Shown: positions 32,569-40,889 of the stretch, piece after piece
How the letters are laid out: the number at the start of each line of letters is the position of its first letter
How positions within the stretch are numbered: position 1 is the stretch's first letter
DNA from: Mycobacterium sp. ACS4054
Lineage (GTDB): Bacteria > Actinomycetota > Actinomycetes > Mycobacteriales > Mycobacteriaceae
DNA length: 64,000 bases
Assembly (NCBI RefSeq): GCF_001667275.1
Contig: NZ_LZHV01000055.1
Coordinates: 90,091-154,090 of the forward strand
Reading direction: 5' to 3'
Notes under the pieces: generated by a model
The model's input: the letters and a program-made list of their open reading frames with translations, nothing else
Told to the model about the DNA's origin: nothing
Databases searched by the model: none
Program-made: the position numbers and the translations under genes

Positions 32569-32640
32569 GTTGCACCCCCTTGTGCACGGCGGGATGGATC
32601 GAATACTACGCGCCGTAGTAGACCAAGGCAATGGCGACGG

Positions 32641-33219
32641 CTACGCCGTGCCGTTGCGTTCCAGCCACTGGGTGATCGCGTCTTCGAGCGCGGTCGCGAC
32701 GTCCAGACCGGCGCCGTTGGCCGCCTGCTCGAACCGCTCGACCAGTTCGGTGCGCACCGAGGCGCCCAGCTTGGTGCGCGCCGGCTTCGGTTTCGGCGGT
32801 AGGTCCACCGGCACGTGCCGCGCGACGGACGCGTCGATGATTTCGCGCAGCGCCGGCAACTCGCGAAGCAGCCTGTCGAGATCGTCGCGTTCGATGCGCA
32901 ACAGCTCGGCCGGCCCGGTCGTCGTCACGGTCGCCGACCGCAGCCGCCCGCGGTGCAGCGCCGATTCACCGATCACCTCGCCAGGCCCCAGCACGGCGAT
33001 GCGATCCCGCCCGGCGTACACGCCCACCTCGCCGCTGAGCAGGATGTAGGCGGAGTCCGACGGCGTCTGCTCGTGGATCAGGGGCAACGGCGCCGACGTC
33101 GCCGTGCGATGAGTCGCCCGGGCGAGACGCAGCAGATCGGCGTCCGAGAAGTTGGCGAAGGTGGCGTACTGGCGTAGCCGGCGTGCGTCTTCCTCGTATT
33201 GCTTCTCGTCGGCCTTCAT
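32641..33219 (-). CDS. Cyclic-nucleotide-binding domain fused to a ribbon-helix-helix-like tail
   Basis: 192-residue cytoplasmic protein. Residues 15-135 form a CRP-type cyclic-nucleotide-binding fold with LLSGEVGVYAG, and the phosphate-binding cassette reads GEVIGESALHRGRLRSATV with the expected Glu and Arg. CRP regulators end in a winged helix-turn-helix, but here the last 45 residues read ASVRTELVERFEQAANGAG and ATALEDAITQWLE. That strand-helix-helix pattern is like CopG/Arc ribbon-helix-helix proteins. Whether it binds DNA is inferred. A short hairpin and gabD2 lie upstream in the same direction. Confidence 0.72.
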   Translation of the reverse strand: MKADEKQYEEDARRLRQYATFANFSDADLLRLARATHRTATSAPLPLIHEQTPSDSAYILLSGEVGVYAGRDRIAVLGPGEVIGESALHRGRLRSATVTTTGPAELLRIERDDLDRLLRELPALREIIDASVARHVPVDLPPKPKPARTKLGASVRTELVERFEQAANGAGLDVATALEDAITQWLERNGTA

Positions 33220-33262
33220 AGCGGTCTCCTGACGTGCGATGTGACGCTATATCGAGGAGCGT

Positions 33263-33278
33263 AACGCGGATTCGCGTT
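33263..33278. terminator. Short perfect hairpin between gabD2 and the cNMP-binding gene
   Basis: AACGCG at 33263-33268 and CGCGTT at 33273-33278 form a perfect 6-bp stem with a 4-base loop in the 74-bp gap downstream of gabD2. There is no clear T-run on the transcribed side, so it may be a weak terminator or part of the operator of the next gene. Confidence 0.3.
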
Positions 33279-33293
33279 TACAAAAGGCGAAAG

Positions 33294-34850
33294 TCAGTTC
33301 CTGCCGGGAAGCTTCATGACCGTCCGCACGATGGGCAGAAGCGACTTCTGCCACAGGGTTGTCGGAATGCCAAGGGGCGGATCGAGATTGAACACGCGGG
33401 CGGTCGCGATCGTCTGCGATTCGGTGTACTTGAGCAGCCCCTCGGGACCGTGCCGGCGACCCACGCCGGACTGGCCCATCCCGCCCATCGGCGCGCTCAG
33501 GCTGCCCCAGGCAAACGCGTACCCCTCGTTGACGTTCACCGTCCCCGAACGCAACCGCGCGCCGATCTGCTCGCCCTCCGCCGACGAACCGGCCCACACG
33601 CTGGCGTTCAACCCGTACTCGGTGTCGTTGGCCTTCTCGACGGCCTCGTCCACGTCGGCGACGGGGTAGATGGAGACCAGCGGGCCGAACGTCTCGTTCG
33701 CGGCGCATTCCATCTCCGGCGTGACGTCGGCCAGCACCGTCGGCTCGTAGAACAGCGGGCCGATGTCGGGCCGCGCCTTGCCGCCGGCAAGCACCTTGGC
33801 GCCCTTGGCTTTCGCGTCGTCCACGTGGTCGGTCACCGTGTCCAGCTGGCCCGCGGAGATCAGGCTGCCCATGTCGACCGAGAAGTCATATCCGGTGCCC
33901 AGCTTCATGTTTCGCACGGCGTCGCCGAACTTGCGGGTGAACTCGTCGGCGATGTCCTTCTCGACGTAGATCCGCTCGATGGAGATGCACAGCTGGCCCG
34001 CGTTGGAGAAGCACGCGCGGGTGGCCGCCCTGGCCGCCTTGTCGAGGTTGGCCCCCCGCGTGACGATCATCGCGTTCTTGCCGCCGAGCTCGGCCGAAAA
34101 CCCGATCAGCCGGCGCCCACAGTGCTCGGCGAGCTGCCGGCCGGTGGCGGTCGAGCCGGTGAACATCAGGTAGTCGCAGTTGTCGATGATCGCGGTGCCG
34201 ACGATCGATCCCGGCCCGGGCACGATCGCATAGAGGGCGCGCGGCACGCCGGCCCGGTACAACAACTCGGCGCACGCCAGCGCGCAATACGGGGTCTGGC
34301 TGTCCGGCTTGAGCACCACCGCGTTCCCGGCCAGCAACGCCGGCACCGAGTCGGACGCCGTCAGCGTCATGGGGTAGTTCCACGGCGAGATCACCCCGAC
34401 CACGCCCTTGGGCTGGTATGCCACGGTTGTCTTGCCAATCCCCGGCAACAGCGACTGCACGGTCCGCGGCTTGAGCAGGTCCTCGGCGACGCGCACGTAG
34501 TAGTTCGCGTTCGCCATCAGATCGACGATCTCCTCCTGCGCCGCCCAGCGGGCCTTGCCGGCCTCGGCCTGCAGCAGATCCATCAGGAACTCGCGGTTTT
34601 CGACGACCAGGTCGCGATAGCGGGCGATGACCTCGACGCGCTCGGCGACCGGGCGGTTCGCCCAGTCGACCTGGGCCGCGCGCGCCTCGGCGAACGCGGC
34701 TTCGACGTCCTCGGCCGTGCCGATGGGGATCGTGGTCAGCGGCTTGCCGGTGAAGACCTCGTCGATGGTCTTGGTCTGACGTGCGCTGACGTCTTTGATC
34801 GCGGCGAGGTCGCGCAGGCGGTCGAAGACCTCGGCTGACGGTGCAGGCAT
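33294..34850 (-). CDS. gabD2: Succinate-semialdehyde dehydrogenase
   Basis: 518-residue NAD(P)+-dependent aldehyde dehydrogenase, the same length as M. tuberculosis GabD2 (Rv1731). It shows PWNYPMT near residue 160, the coenzyme loop FTGSTATGR, the general-base Glu in AELGGKNAMI near 262 and the catalytic Cys in SNAGQLCIS near 296. It oxidises succinic semialdehyde to succinate in the GABA-shunt-like bypass of the TCA cycle. The ATG at 34850 is preceded by a GGGAGAGGA site. The neighbouring Rv1733c-like gene recalls the same M. tuberculosis neighbourhood. Confidence 0.95.
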   Translation of the reverse strand: MPAPSAEVFDRLRDLAAIKDVSARQTKTIDEVFTGKPLTTIPIGTAEDVEAAFAEARAAQVDWANRPVAERVEVIARYRDLVVENREFLMDLLQAEAGKARWAAQEEIVDLMANANYYVRVAEDLLKPRTVQSLLPGIGKTTVAYQPKGVVGVISPWNYPMTLTASDSVPALLAGNAVVLKPDSQTPYCALACAELLYRAGVPRALYAIVPGPGSIVGTAIIDNCDYLMFTGSTATGRQLAEHCGRRLIGFSAELGGKNAMIVTRGANLDKAARAATRACFSNAGQLCISIERIYVEKDIADEFTRKFGDAVRNMKLGTGYDFSVDMGSLISAGQLDTVTDHVDDAKAKGAKVLAGGKARPDIGPLFYEPTVLADVTPEMECAANETFGPLVSIYPVADVDEAVEKANDTEYGLNASVWAGSSAEGEQIGARLRSGTVNVNEGYAFAWGSLSAPMGGMGQSGVGRRHGPEGLLKYTESQTIATARVFNLDPPLGIPTTLWQKSLLPIVRTVMKLPGRN

Positions 34851-34947
34851 GTCTCGTCCTCTCCCAGAAGCAGGTGTTCTTCACCACCAGCCTATGGGCT
34901 GCGCAAGGTCGGGCGGCCGCCGCGGTTTTTGGCCACGGCGGAAACGA

Positions 34948-35040
34948 TCACATCCGCCCGTAGGCGACCGCCGTGACGAGAAGAACGACCGCCAGCAGAA
35001 GGAACATCACCGCCACCGGATCGATGAGCGCGAACAGCAT
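34948..35040 (-). CDS. 30-residue single-helix membrane peptide
   Basis: A 31-codon frame from ATG at 35040 to TGA at 34948. It encodes MLFALIDPVAVMFLLL followed by a continuous hydrophobic run and YGRM, one transmembrane helix. Its start lies 4 bp after the stop of the GreA-like gene upstream, the spacing of translationally coupled genes. Size and character recall small membrane subunits or regulators such as KdpF, but the sequence is not KdpF. There is no strong independent ribosome binding site. Confidence 0.45.
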   Translation of the reverse strand: MLFALIDPVAVMFLLLAVVLLVTAVAYGRM

Positions 35041-35044
35041 GGCT

Positions 35045-35512
35045 TCAGTTGGTGCGCGCCAGGTAGACGCCGTACGGCACGGCGCTCAGCAGGGTGACCG
35101 CGAAGGCCGCGCCGGTGGGCAGCAGGTAGGTGCGGCGCTCACCCGGACGCGCGCCGGCGATGGCCGAGCCCAGCGGGGAATTGATCGAATACACCTCCAG
35201 ATCGCCGTGCTCGGCGCCGCGCGCGCCAAGGAGGAAAGTCTCGGTGTCACCGGTGTCGTCGTAGCGGACGGTCAGCACCATGCCGGGTTCGGCGACCCCG
35301 TCGTCGGGCGGGTCCTCGCCGACGACGGCGTTGACCAACAGGTCCTGAATCCGCTGCATTCGCAGTCGCCGTGCGCGCTGGACGGCGACGAAGTTGTCAT
35401 CGGCGGCATCGCCGCCCGCATCGCCGTCGCACAACTCCCGCAGGACGGCCAGCTCGCGCCGCAGCCGTCCGTAGGCCTGCGGTGAAAGCCACGTGGGTTG
35501 CACACTGGTCAT
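35045..35512 (-). CDS. GreA/GreB-like transcription factor paralogue (1)
   Basis: 155-residue protein. The C-terminal half is the GreA FKBP-like domain (PGMVLTVRYDD, SINSPLGSAIAGARPGERR). The N-terminal part (LSPQAYGRLRRELAVLRELC, RRLRMQRIQDLLVNA) is a shortened helical hairpin. True GreA carries two acidic residues at the hairpin tip that coordinate Mg2+ in RNA polymerase; here the tip contains GDAGGDAADD, so acidic residues are present but the context differs. It is likely a binder of RNA polymerase or its secondary channel. It lies 17 bp after the paralogue upstream. Confidence 0.75.
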   Translation of the reverse strand: MTSVQPTWLSPQAYGRLRRELAVLRELCDGDAGGDAADDNFVAVQRARRLRMQRIQDLLVNAVVGEDPPDDGVAEPGMVLTVRYDDTGDTETFLLGARGAEHGDLEVYSINSPLGSAIAGARPGERRTYLLPTGAAFAVTLLSAVPYGVYLARTN

Positions 35513-35529
35513 ATTCCGGGTTCCTTTCC

Positions 35530-36045
35530 TCAGGCGGCTGTCGGTGTCGCTGTTCGACGAGAACCGTCGCGGCCCAGCGTGTTTGGCGAGGGATTTCGGT
35601 AGGGGACGGCCTTGAGCAGCGTCACCAGCCGGCCGGCGTCCTGGGGGATCGCATAGATGCGTTGTTCGCCGGGACGGGCACCGGCGATGCAGCGGCCCAG
35701 GGGCGATGCCATCGAGTAGACCTTGATGTCGGCGTCCTCGGCGCCCCGCCTGCCGAGCAGGATGGTTTCCGTTTCACCGCTGGCGTCGTCGCGGATGGTC
35801 AACACCATGCCCGGCCCCGCGATCGTCTCGGCGGCGGGGTCCTCGCGGACCGCCGCCGTCTTGAGCAGGTCCTCGATCTCGCGGATGCGTCGTTGCCGAG
35901 CCGCCGGGCGGGCGCCGCGGCTGGCGCCGTAATCCATGGCGTCGTCGGGAACTTCGATGCTGCGCAGCGAGCGCAGCTCGGCCAGCTCGTCCTGTAGGCG
36001 TCGTCGGTGCTGTGGCGTGATGTATACGGGTGCGAAGTTGGTCAT
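35530..36045 (-). CDS. GreA/GreB-like transcription factor paralogue (2)
   Basis: 171-residue paralogue of the following gene: an N-terminal helical hairpin (ITPQHRRRLQDELAELRSL, QRRIREIEDLLKTA) and the GreA C-terminal domain (SMASPLGRCIAGARPGEQRIY). It ends with a basic tail RNPSPNTLGRDGSRR. I start it at the ATG at 36045 (MTNFAPV), which has an AGGAAA site; the open frame upstream runs through a strong hairpin. Two GreA-like genes in tandem, with neither being the housekeeping greA, suggest stress-specific control of RNA polymerase. Confidence 0.75.
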   Translation of the reverse strand: MTNFAPVYITPQHRRRLQDELAELRSLRSIEVPDDAMDYGASRGARPAARQRRIREIEDLLKTAAVREDPAAETIAGPGMVLTIRDDASGETETILLGRRGAEDADIKVYSMASPLGRCIAGARPGEQRIYAIPQDAGRLVTLLKAVPYRNPSPNTLGRDGSRRTATPTAA

Positions 36046-36073
36046 CGCGTTATTTCCTTTCCTAAGTAGGGGT

Positions 36074-36116
36074 GTCGTCAGGGGCGGGCCGACGGGCGGC
36101 TGCCGTCCCTGACGAC
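36074..36116 (-). promoter_or_regulatory. Long hairpin in the leader of the GreA-like pair
   Basis: GTCGTCAGGG (36074-36083) pairs perfectly with CCCTGACGAC (36107-36116), and inside it ACGG (36092-36095) pairs with CCGT (36103-36106). The structure lies 29 bp before the ATG of the first GreA-like gene, in a 260 bp non-coding leader. There is no T-run, so a leader or attenuator element or a protein-binding palindrome is more likely than a simple terminator. Confidence 0.5.
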
Positions 36117-36308
36117 GCGGAGCCCTGTCGAGGGGCAAGTCCTCTCGGGATACGTTGTCTGCCAAGGAAATCCATCGGTTTCCCGGGCTATCAATTCCCA
36201 TAGTGCCCACTCGAGCGTCGGGCCGCTTGCCCGGATAGGACAAGGGAGAGGGTGGTGATTGTGCCGAGCCGACAACGCCACCTTGCCGGCGCCCGAGCGG
36301 CCGCTAAT

Positions 36309-36905
36309 TCACGGTTGCCCGACGAGGCCGTTGAAGTCGTATTGCCATTTGGCGTGCCGGGCTCGATCGAGGGCGTGGCGGGCGGCGGCGAACGAAGCGG
36401 CCGCCGACAGGCTGACGGCACCCCAGATCGCCAGGGTGATCGTGACCGCCTCGGCGCGGGGAGACATCATCGGTCGACTCACCGGCGAACCCCGGCCGTC
36501 GACCCAGATCTCGAACTCATCGCCGACCCTGGCCCCGAGCGGTGCGGCGACGTCACCGGTGCGTGGGGCGCCGGCGAAGTCCCATTGGGCGGGCACCGTG
36601 ACCGTCGGGCTGTCCAGGTTGGTACGGGGATGGCTATCCCCGACGACCGTCGCGATCACCGGGCGGCGGGTCTGGACCTGCTCGGCATAGGCGCGGCTTC
36701 GCGACTCGTGAACCGCGGTGCCGACGGCAGCGGCGATCGGCACGGTAAGCAGTGACACCGCGACGGCCAGCACCAAGAGCAGCGCCTCCAGCCGGTCGCT
36801 TGCCCGGATCAGCGGGTTCCTACTGAACAGCCGCGCCGCCAGCCGTCGCGGCAACGGCAGGGTGAACGTCTCCAGCGCGGTGCGGTCGTGGGGCGGGCGG
36901 GTCAT
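36309..36905 (-). CDS. Rv1733c-like two-helix membrane protein
   Basis: 198-residue membrane protein with one hydrophobic helix near residues 40-63 (LEALLLVLAVAVSLLTVPIA) and a second near 155-178. The 90-residue loop between them is extracytoplasmic (PVIATVVGDSHPR, VGDEFEIWVDGRG). This is the layout of M. tuberculosis Rv1733c, a dormancy-regulon antigen. The start ATG is at 36905. I looked for a DosR box upstream and saw no convincing one. Function unknown. Confidence 0.8.
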   Translation of the reverse strand: MTRPPHDRTALETFTLPLPRRLAARLFSRNPLIRASDRLEALLLVLAVAVSLLTVPIAAAVGTAVHESRSRAYAEQVQTRRPVIATVVGDSHPRTNLDSPTVTVPAQWDFAGAPRTGDVAAPLGARVGDEFEIWVDGRGSPVSRPMMSPRAEAVTITLAIWGAVSLSAAASFAAARHALDRARHAKWQYDFNGLVGQP

Positions 36906-37020
36906 CGGATGTCCTATCGAGGGATCGGGTGGTCACCTCGATCGTGGCGCCCGCCCGCCCACGAAAGCTTGCCGAAGCCCGACAATGGCGCCGCGACGCA
37001 TTGTCGGATCTCGACAGCGT

Positions 37021-38562
37021 TCAGCCGATTTCGGTGGCCGCGAGTTCGATCATCATCGCCAGCCGCTTCCTCGCGTCATCCAATGGGAGATTGGTGATTT
37101 CGGCCATCTTGCGCAACCGGTAGCGCACGGTGTTCTCGTGTACGCCGAGCCGCGCACCGGCTTCGGCCGGGTCGCCCTGGGCCTCCAGCCACGCCCGCAG
37201 CGTCGCCAGGTAGTCGGTTCCGTGGGCGCTGTCGTGGCGGCCCAGCTCGACCACCGGTCCACGGGTCGGGGACCGGCCGGCCCGCGCCGCGGTGCGCAAC
37301 CGCTGCAGCAGGATGTCGTCCCACGACTCGTCGTAGGCGGGAGGGGCGGAGCCGGGCGACGCCTCATGCAACGCCAGGCATTCGTCGGCCTCCTGGCGGG
37401 CGGCGGCGAGGTCGGCCACCTCGGCAGTGCCGCTGATGCCGGCCAACACGCTCACCTGCTCGGGCAGCGCCGCCTTCAGACCGGTCACCCAACGGCGCGC
37501 CGTCGCGGCGTCCTCGCCGGGAAGCACCGTGTAGATGGTGTTGCCCGCCAAGGCGCTCCGACCCGGCCGCGACCAGCCGAAACCCGTCGTGGCACGCTCG
37601 AACGCCAACAGCAGGGCGGCGTCGCGTTCGGCGCCGACGGACGCCTGCAGCGCGATCACCCGCAACCCGCTCTGCGGCAGGCCGAGCTTGCTTGCGGCCG
37701 TGGCGGAATCGGCACTGCCGTCCAGTAACCGGATCACCAGTTCGGACTCGACCTGACGTTCGAGGTCGGCGCTGGCCTGGGACCGCAGCAGGTGCAGGGC
37801 GACCGTGTGGGCTCCCTCGGCCAAGGCGCCGCGCGCCGACTCGTCCAGCGGTTCCGAACACCCCACCCACACCGAACCCATCAGTTCTCGGCCGGAGCGC
37901 ACCGCCACGACCATCCGCCCGGTCACGCCGTGTTCCGCATCGCCCTCGACGAAGAGCGGCTCGTCCGAGCTCGCCAGATGCGCGAAGACGCCACCGGTTT
38001 CGAAGAATGCGCGCAGCCGGTCCGGAGTCTGCCGGTCCAGGATGGTCTCGACCCGCGCCGGGTCGGCGTGTTGCTGCAGCCGTGAATACGCGAGCACACG
38101 CAGCAGCCGATCTTGGATGACGACGGCGCTGCCGATCGCGTCCGCCAGGCTGTCGGCCAGCGCGAACAGGTCCGTCGGGCCGCGCCCGGCCGCAGTCTCA
38201 CGGCCCTCGAGCACCAGCCCGTAGATGACCCCGGCGATCTCGCTCCACGAGAGTGCTTCGTCGACCAGCAACACCGCTCCGACCCCGGCGTCCGCGTCGA
38301 ACGTCATCGGCCCGGCGTGATCGCGCGTCAGCAGCACGACCGCGTGAGCCGACGCCGCCCAGCGGATGCCGTCGCCGAGCGAGTCGGCGCCGATCGCCAG
38401 CAGAACGTCACCGACGACCACCCGATCGCCCTCGTGAATGGCCACGCTGCGCAGCTCGGTCGACCTGGGCGCCGAAGACCAGACCAAGCGCACCCCGTAA
38501 CCGCCCAGCACGTTGACCAAGCGGTCCAAAGTGATCACGAGCGCTCCCAACGCGGCAGGCAA
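37021..38562 (-). CDS. PucR-family transcriptional regulator
   Basis: 513-residue cytoplasmic regulator. The N-terminal 120 residues resemble the PucR sensor domain, the middle contains a GAF/GGDEF-like core region, and the C-terminal end has the PucR helix-turn-helix: TLRAWLEAQGDPAEAGARL and HENTVRYRLRKMAEI. PucR proteins control purine, amino-acid or proline catabolism by sensing a small molecule. No obvious catabolic target is adjacent; the M20 amidohydrolase is 11 kb away. The adjacent Rv1733c-like gene is 115 bp downstream in the same direction. Confidence 0.88.
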   Translation of the reverse strand: MPAALGALVITLDRLVNVLGGYGVRLVWSSAPRSTELRSVAIHEGDRVVVGDVLLAIGADSLGDGIRWAASAHAVVLLTRDHAGPMTFDADAGVGAVLLVDEALSWSEIAGVIYGLVLEGRETAAGRGPTDLFALADSLADAIGSAVVIQDRLLRVLAYSRLQQHADPARVETILDRQTPDRLRAFFETGGVFAHLASSDEPLFVEGDAEHGVTGRMVVAVRSGRELMGSVWVGCSEPLDESARGALAEGAHTVALHLLRSQASADLERQVESELVIRLLDGSADSATAASKLGLPQSGLRVIALQASVGAERDAALLLAFERATTGFGWSRPGRSALAGNTIYTVLPGEDAATARRWVTGLKAALPEQVSVLAGISGTAEVADLAAARQEADECLALHEASPGSAPPAYDESWDDILLQRLRTAARAGRSPTRGPVVELGRHDSAHGTDYLATLRAWLEAQGDPAEAGARLGVHENTVRYRLRKMAEITNLPLDDARKRLAMMIELAATEIG

Positions 38563-38647
38563 ACGAAACGCAGATGCCTTTCTATCGTCCCGCGATCACG
38601 AGCGGCAGGCGATTACCGAATCCGTCGCGGGCCGGGCGCGGCGCGTC

Positions 38648-38917
38648 CTAGCAGCCGCTCAAGCTGTTCGGGTGGTGGTCAGGCGGCGCATTGTCGACAG
38701 CGTTACAGAGGTCCGATCCTGCCCTTCCCGGAGGGGGTGTTGGGGGCAGGGTTGCGGTAACGGTTGGGCTTGGGGGGTCGAGCGGTGCGGGGTCTGCGTT
38801 GGCCGTCGCAGCGGTGAGCCCCATGACAACCATCGCCAACCCACCGGCGAGAACGGTTGCGGCGGGCAACTTTCTCAGTTTGGGCGCAGGGGTGCGGTCG
38901 AGGTGATCGGGCGTCAT
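38648..38917 (-). CDS. Small proline-rich exported protein
   Basis: 89 residues from the ATG at 38917 (MTPDHLD), preceded by AAAGGAAAC. A basic start and a hydrophobic stretch (about 20-38) ending TANADPAPL form a signal peptide with a likely cut at ANA-D. The mature 46 residues are Pro/Thr-rich (SPTVTATLPPTPPPG) and contain two Cys (DLCNAV and the last residue). Unknown function. It stands between the PucR regulator and the GAP-family exporter gene in the same direction. Confidence 0.65.
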   Translation of the reverse strand: MTPDHLDRTPAPKLRKLPAATVLAGGLAMVVMGLTAATANADPAPLDPPSPTVTATLPPTPPPGRAGSDLCNAVDNAPPDHHPNSLSGC

Positions 38918-39091
38918 CGTGATGCTGTTTCCTTTGTCGTCGCAGCCCCGGTGGGCCGCCCTCATAGCTAGGTCGGACCAGCCCCGCCAATCGGACATTT
39001 TTGAGGCTATTCGAGCGGCCAGAGGACGTCTCGCTTTTGCAGAAGGTCGGTCAGGAAAGTCATCGAGGCCCACGAAGTCTCGGCGAGCCGC

Positions 39092-39853
39092 TCAGAGCAG
39101 ATGCATTCCCTGGGCGAGCTGGGAGACCCCGACCACCGTGAAGACGGTGACCAGGATCTGCCGGTGGTAGGCACGGACCCAGTCGTGCAGCCGCCGCAGT
39201 AGGTCGTGAGTGCGCGCCGGCGCGGCCAGATAGCCGACCAGGATCAGTTCTACGACGGAATACATCAGCAGGACGAACGCGATCGAGGCGCTGACCTGGG
39301 TCGCGATCGCAGCCCTCGAGGCCACGATGATCGCCAGGATGAACAGCACCCCGTCGACGGGTACCGATATCAGGCCGATCACCCACGCGATCCACAGCGA
39401 TCCCCGGTCCCATGCGCGGCGTGCCCGATGCAGCAGGCGCCGGATGCCCCGGCCGTCCTCGGCGCCTTGCGCGCGGCTGAGGAACCGCGGCACCGCGATC
39501 GGCGCATCCGGGGTCCCATCGGCGGGCGTTCGTGCGCGTTGACGTGTCGAGAAACGCATGGCCATCAGCGCGGCGAGGGACAGCCCGAGCACGCCGAGGC
39601 CGATTTGAATATGGGGAAGCATGGAGCTCGTGGCCTTGGCGGACGCGCCGTGCCCAACCGAACCGAACGTCGACGTGAAGTTGAGCAGCATCAGGGGAGC
39701 GAGCAGCTCGGGCACGCACACGGTCAGACCGCCGGCCCAGTAAGCGAGCAGGTTCGGTCCGGGCCGCGGCCGGGAGATCATCAGCAGGGCCAGCCCGAGT
39801 CGCACAGGATTGAGGGCCGCCAGAATCCCGAGCCCCATCACCGACCCCCACAT
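39092..39853 (-). CDS. GAP-family (glycolipid/sulfolipid addressing) membrane protein
   Basis: 253-residue integral membrane protein with six helices: LGILAALNPVRLGLALLMI at the start, a second pair near 37-60 and 78-97, a basic cytoplasmic loop (residues 100-145), and three further helices. This is the layout of the GAP/Sap family, in which M. smegmatis Gap is needed to place glycopeptidolipids on the cell surface and M. tuberculosis Sap is needed for sulfolipid-1. It starts at ATG 39853 and is divergent from the giant peptide synthetase, the expected context for exporting that product. The link is inferred from position and family. Confidence 0.85.
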   Translation of the reverse strand: MWGSVMGLGILAALNPVRLGLALLMISRPRPGPNLLAYWAGGLTVCVPELLAPLMLLNFTSTFGSVGHGASAKATSSMLPHIQIGLGVLGLSLAALMAMRFSTRQRARTPADGTPDAPIAVPRFLSRAQGAEDGRGIRRLLHRARRAWDRGSLWIAWVIGLISVPVDGVLFILAIIVASRAAIATQVSASIAFVLLMYSVVELILVGYLAAPARTHDLLRRLHDWVRAYHRQILVTVFTVVGVSQLAQGMHLL

Positions 39854-40889
39854 TGCCGCAGCTCTACCCGTGCCTCGTGGAACTTAAACGGCGCTGTGTC
39901 CGGCCCGGGGGGCCGGGGCGACGTCGCGAATACCGTTTTACTGCAACGCGTTCGAGCGTTACCGCTGCGCGAATCAGGGATGAACGGTGTCGTTGGGAGG
40001 CGCGTGAAGTCAGTCACAGCCAAGCGCCCGGCCCACGGAGGTGAGGCGCGCGGTAGCAACGGCACGCCGTCGGCTGTCGGTGTCACCAGCCATCCCGGTG
40101 AAACCGTCGCGGCAAGCAACCCGTGGCGGGCTCGCGGTGCTGATCCGCGCGCTCCAGCTGCAGCAGCGAAGTCTGCGCGCCCGCCGGACTGGAGCGGCCG
40201 CAACGGACGGGACGTGAGGCCAGCAACCGTTTACGACCGCGCTCCGGCAAATGACAACGTTCGTTTCGCTAGCGTTCGGCCATTCGGAGGCTGCGATTCG
40301 CTTCTCTTGGAGGGAAATTCACAGGTTGGCGGTGGCATCGTTGGTGGACGGCGGCCGTGGGGCCACGACATCCCAGCTCGTCGCGCAGGCACGCTCCAGG
40401 TTCGGTGCTGCGCTGACGAAAATCCCTGGGGGCGGCGGGCGCGGTCGCCGGGTTGCCGGTAGCGTTGGAGGCGGTATTGCGGATCGGGCCGGGGAAACGG
40501 CTGGGGCCAGAACCGCAGCCATGACTCACATCCCGACGGGGATCCCCGCGAAGCCCATCGGCACGCGCGTCATGTCGGTGGGCGGGTCGACGCACTGGTC
40601 AAAATGGCGGCCAATCCTGAAGCACTGCACGCGGTTTCACGCCGCGCGCGACGCCCATGCAGTTCGCATCTTCGGTGTAGGAGGTGGTCCGTTGCGGCTC
40701 GACGAAGGCGACGGCGAATTTATCGCGGTAGTCAATTATCTGGACCGACACAGCCCGTCGCCGGCTCCGTCGAACAGAACCGGCCCGACACTCGTCTCAA
40801 GAGCATGCGCAAAGCGCTTCCCGCTCCTAGTTTGTGATGTATAGACCGCCTAGGTATGAAGGACCGGGTGGGGCTTTGGGGGGAAATTA
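39854..40889. other. 1.04 kb gap before the synthetase, no convincing gene
   Basis: Frames of 100-200 codons exist here, but their products are Arg/Gly/Pro-rich, have no recognisable motif and lack ribosome binding sites. The stretch must contain the promoters of the divergent exporter and synthetase genes. Directly before the synthetase a run of G (40878-40883) lies 6 bases ahead of the GTG at 40890 and is a good ribosome binding site. Sequence around 40830-40858 (TTGTGA ... TAGGTATG) could be a promoter, at low certainty. No mbtH-like gene is present, although A domains often need one. Confidence 0.6.

Noticed and set aside
36135..36155. Possible DosR box (GAGGACTTGCCCCTC on the minus strand) upstream of the GreA-like genes
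   Set aside because: Only part of one half-site fits the palindromic consensus; too weak to call.
40251..40844. 197-codon frame in the gap before the synthetase
   Set aside because: No ribosome binding site, no recognisable family, irregular codon use and no conserved-looking secondary structure pattern.
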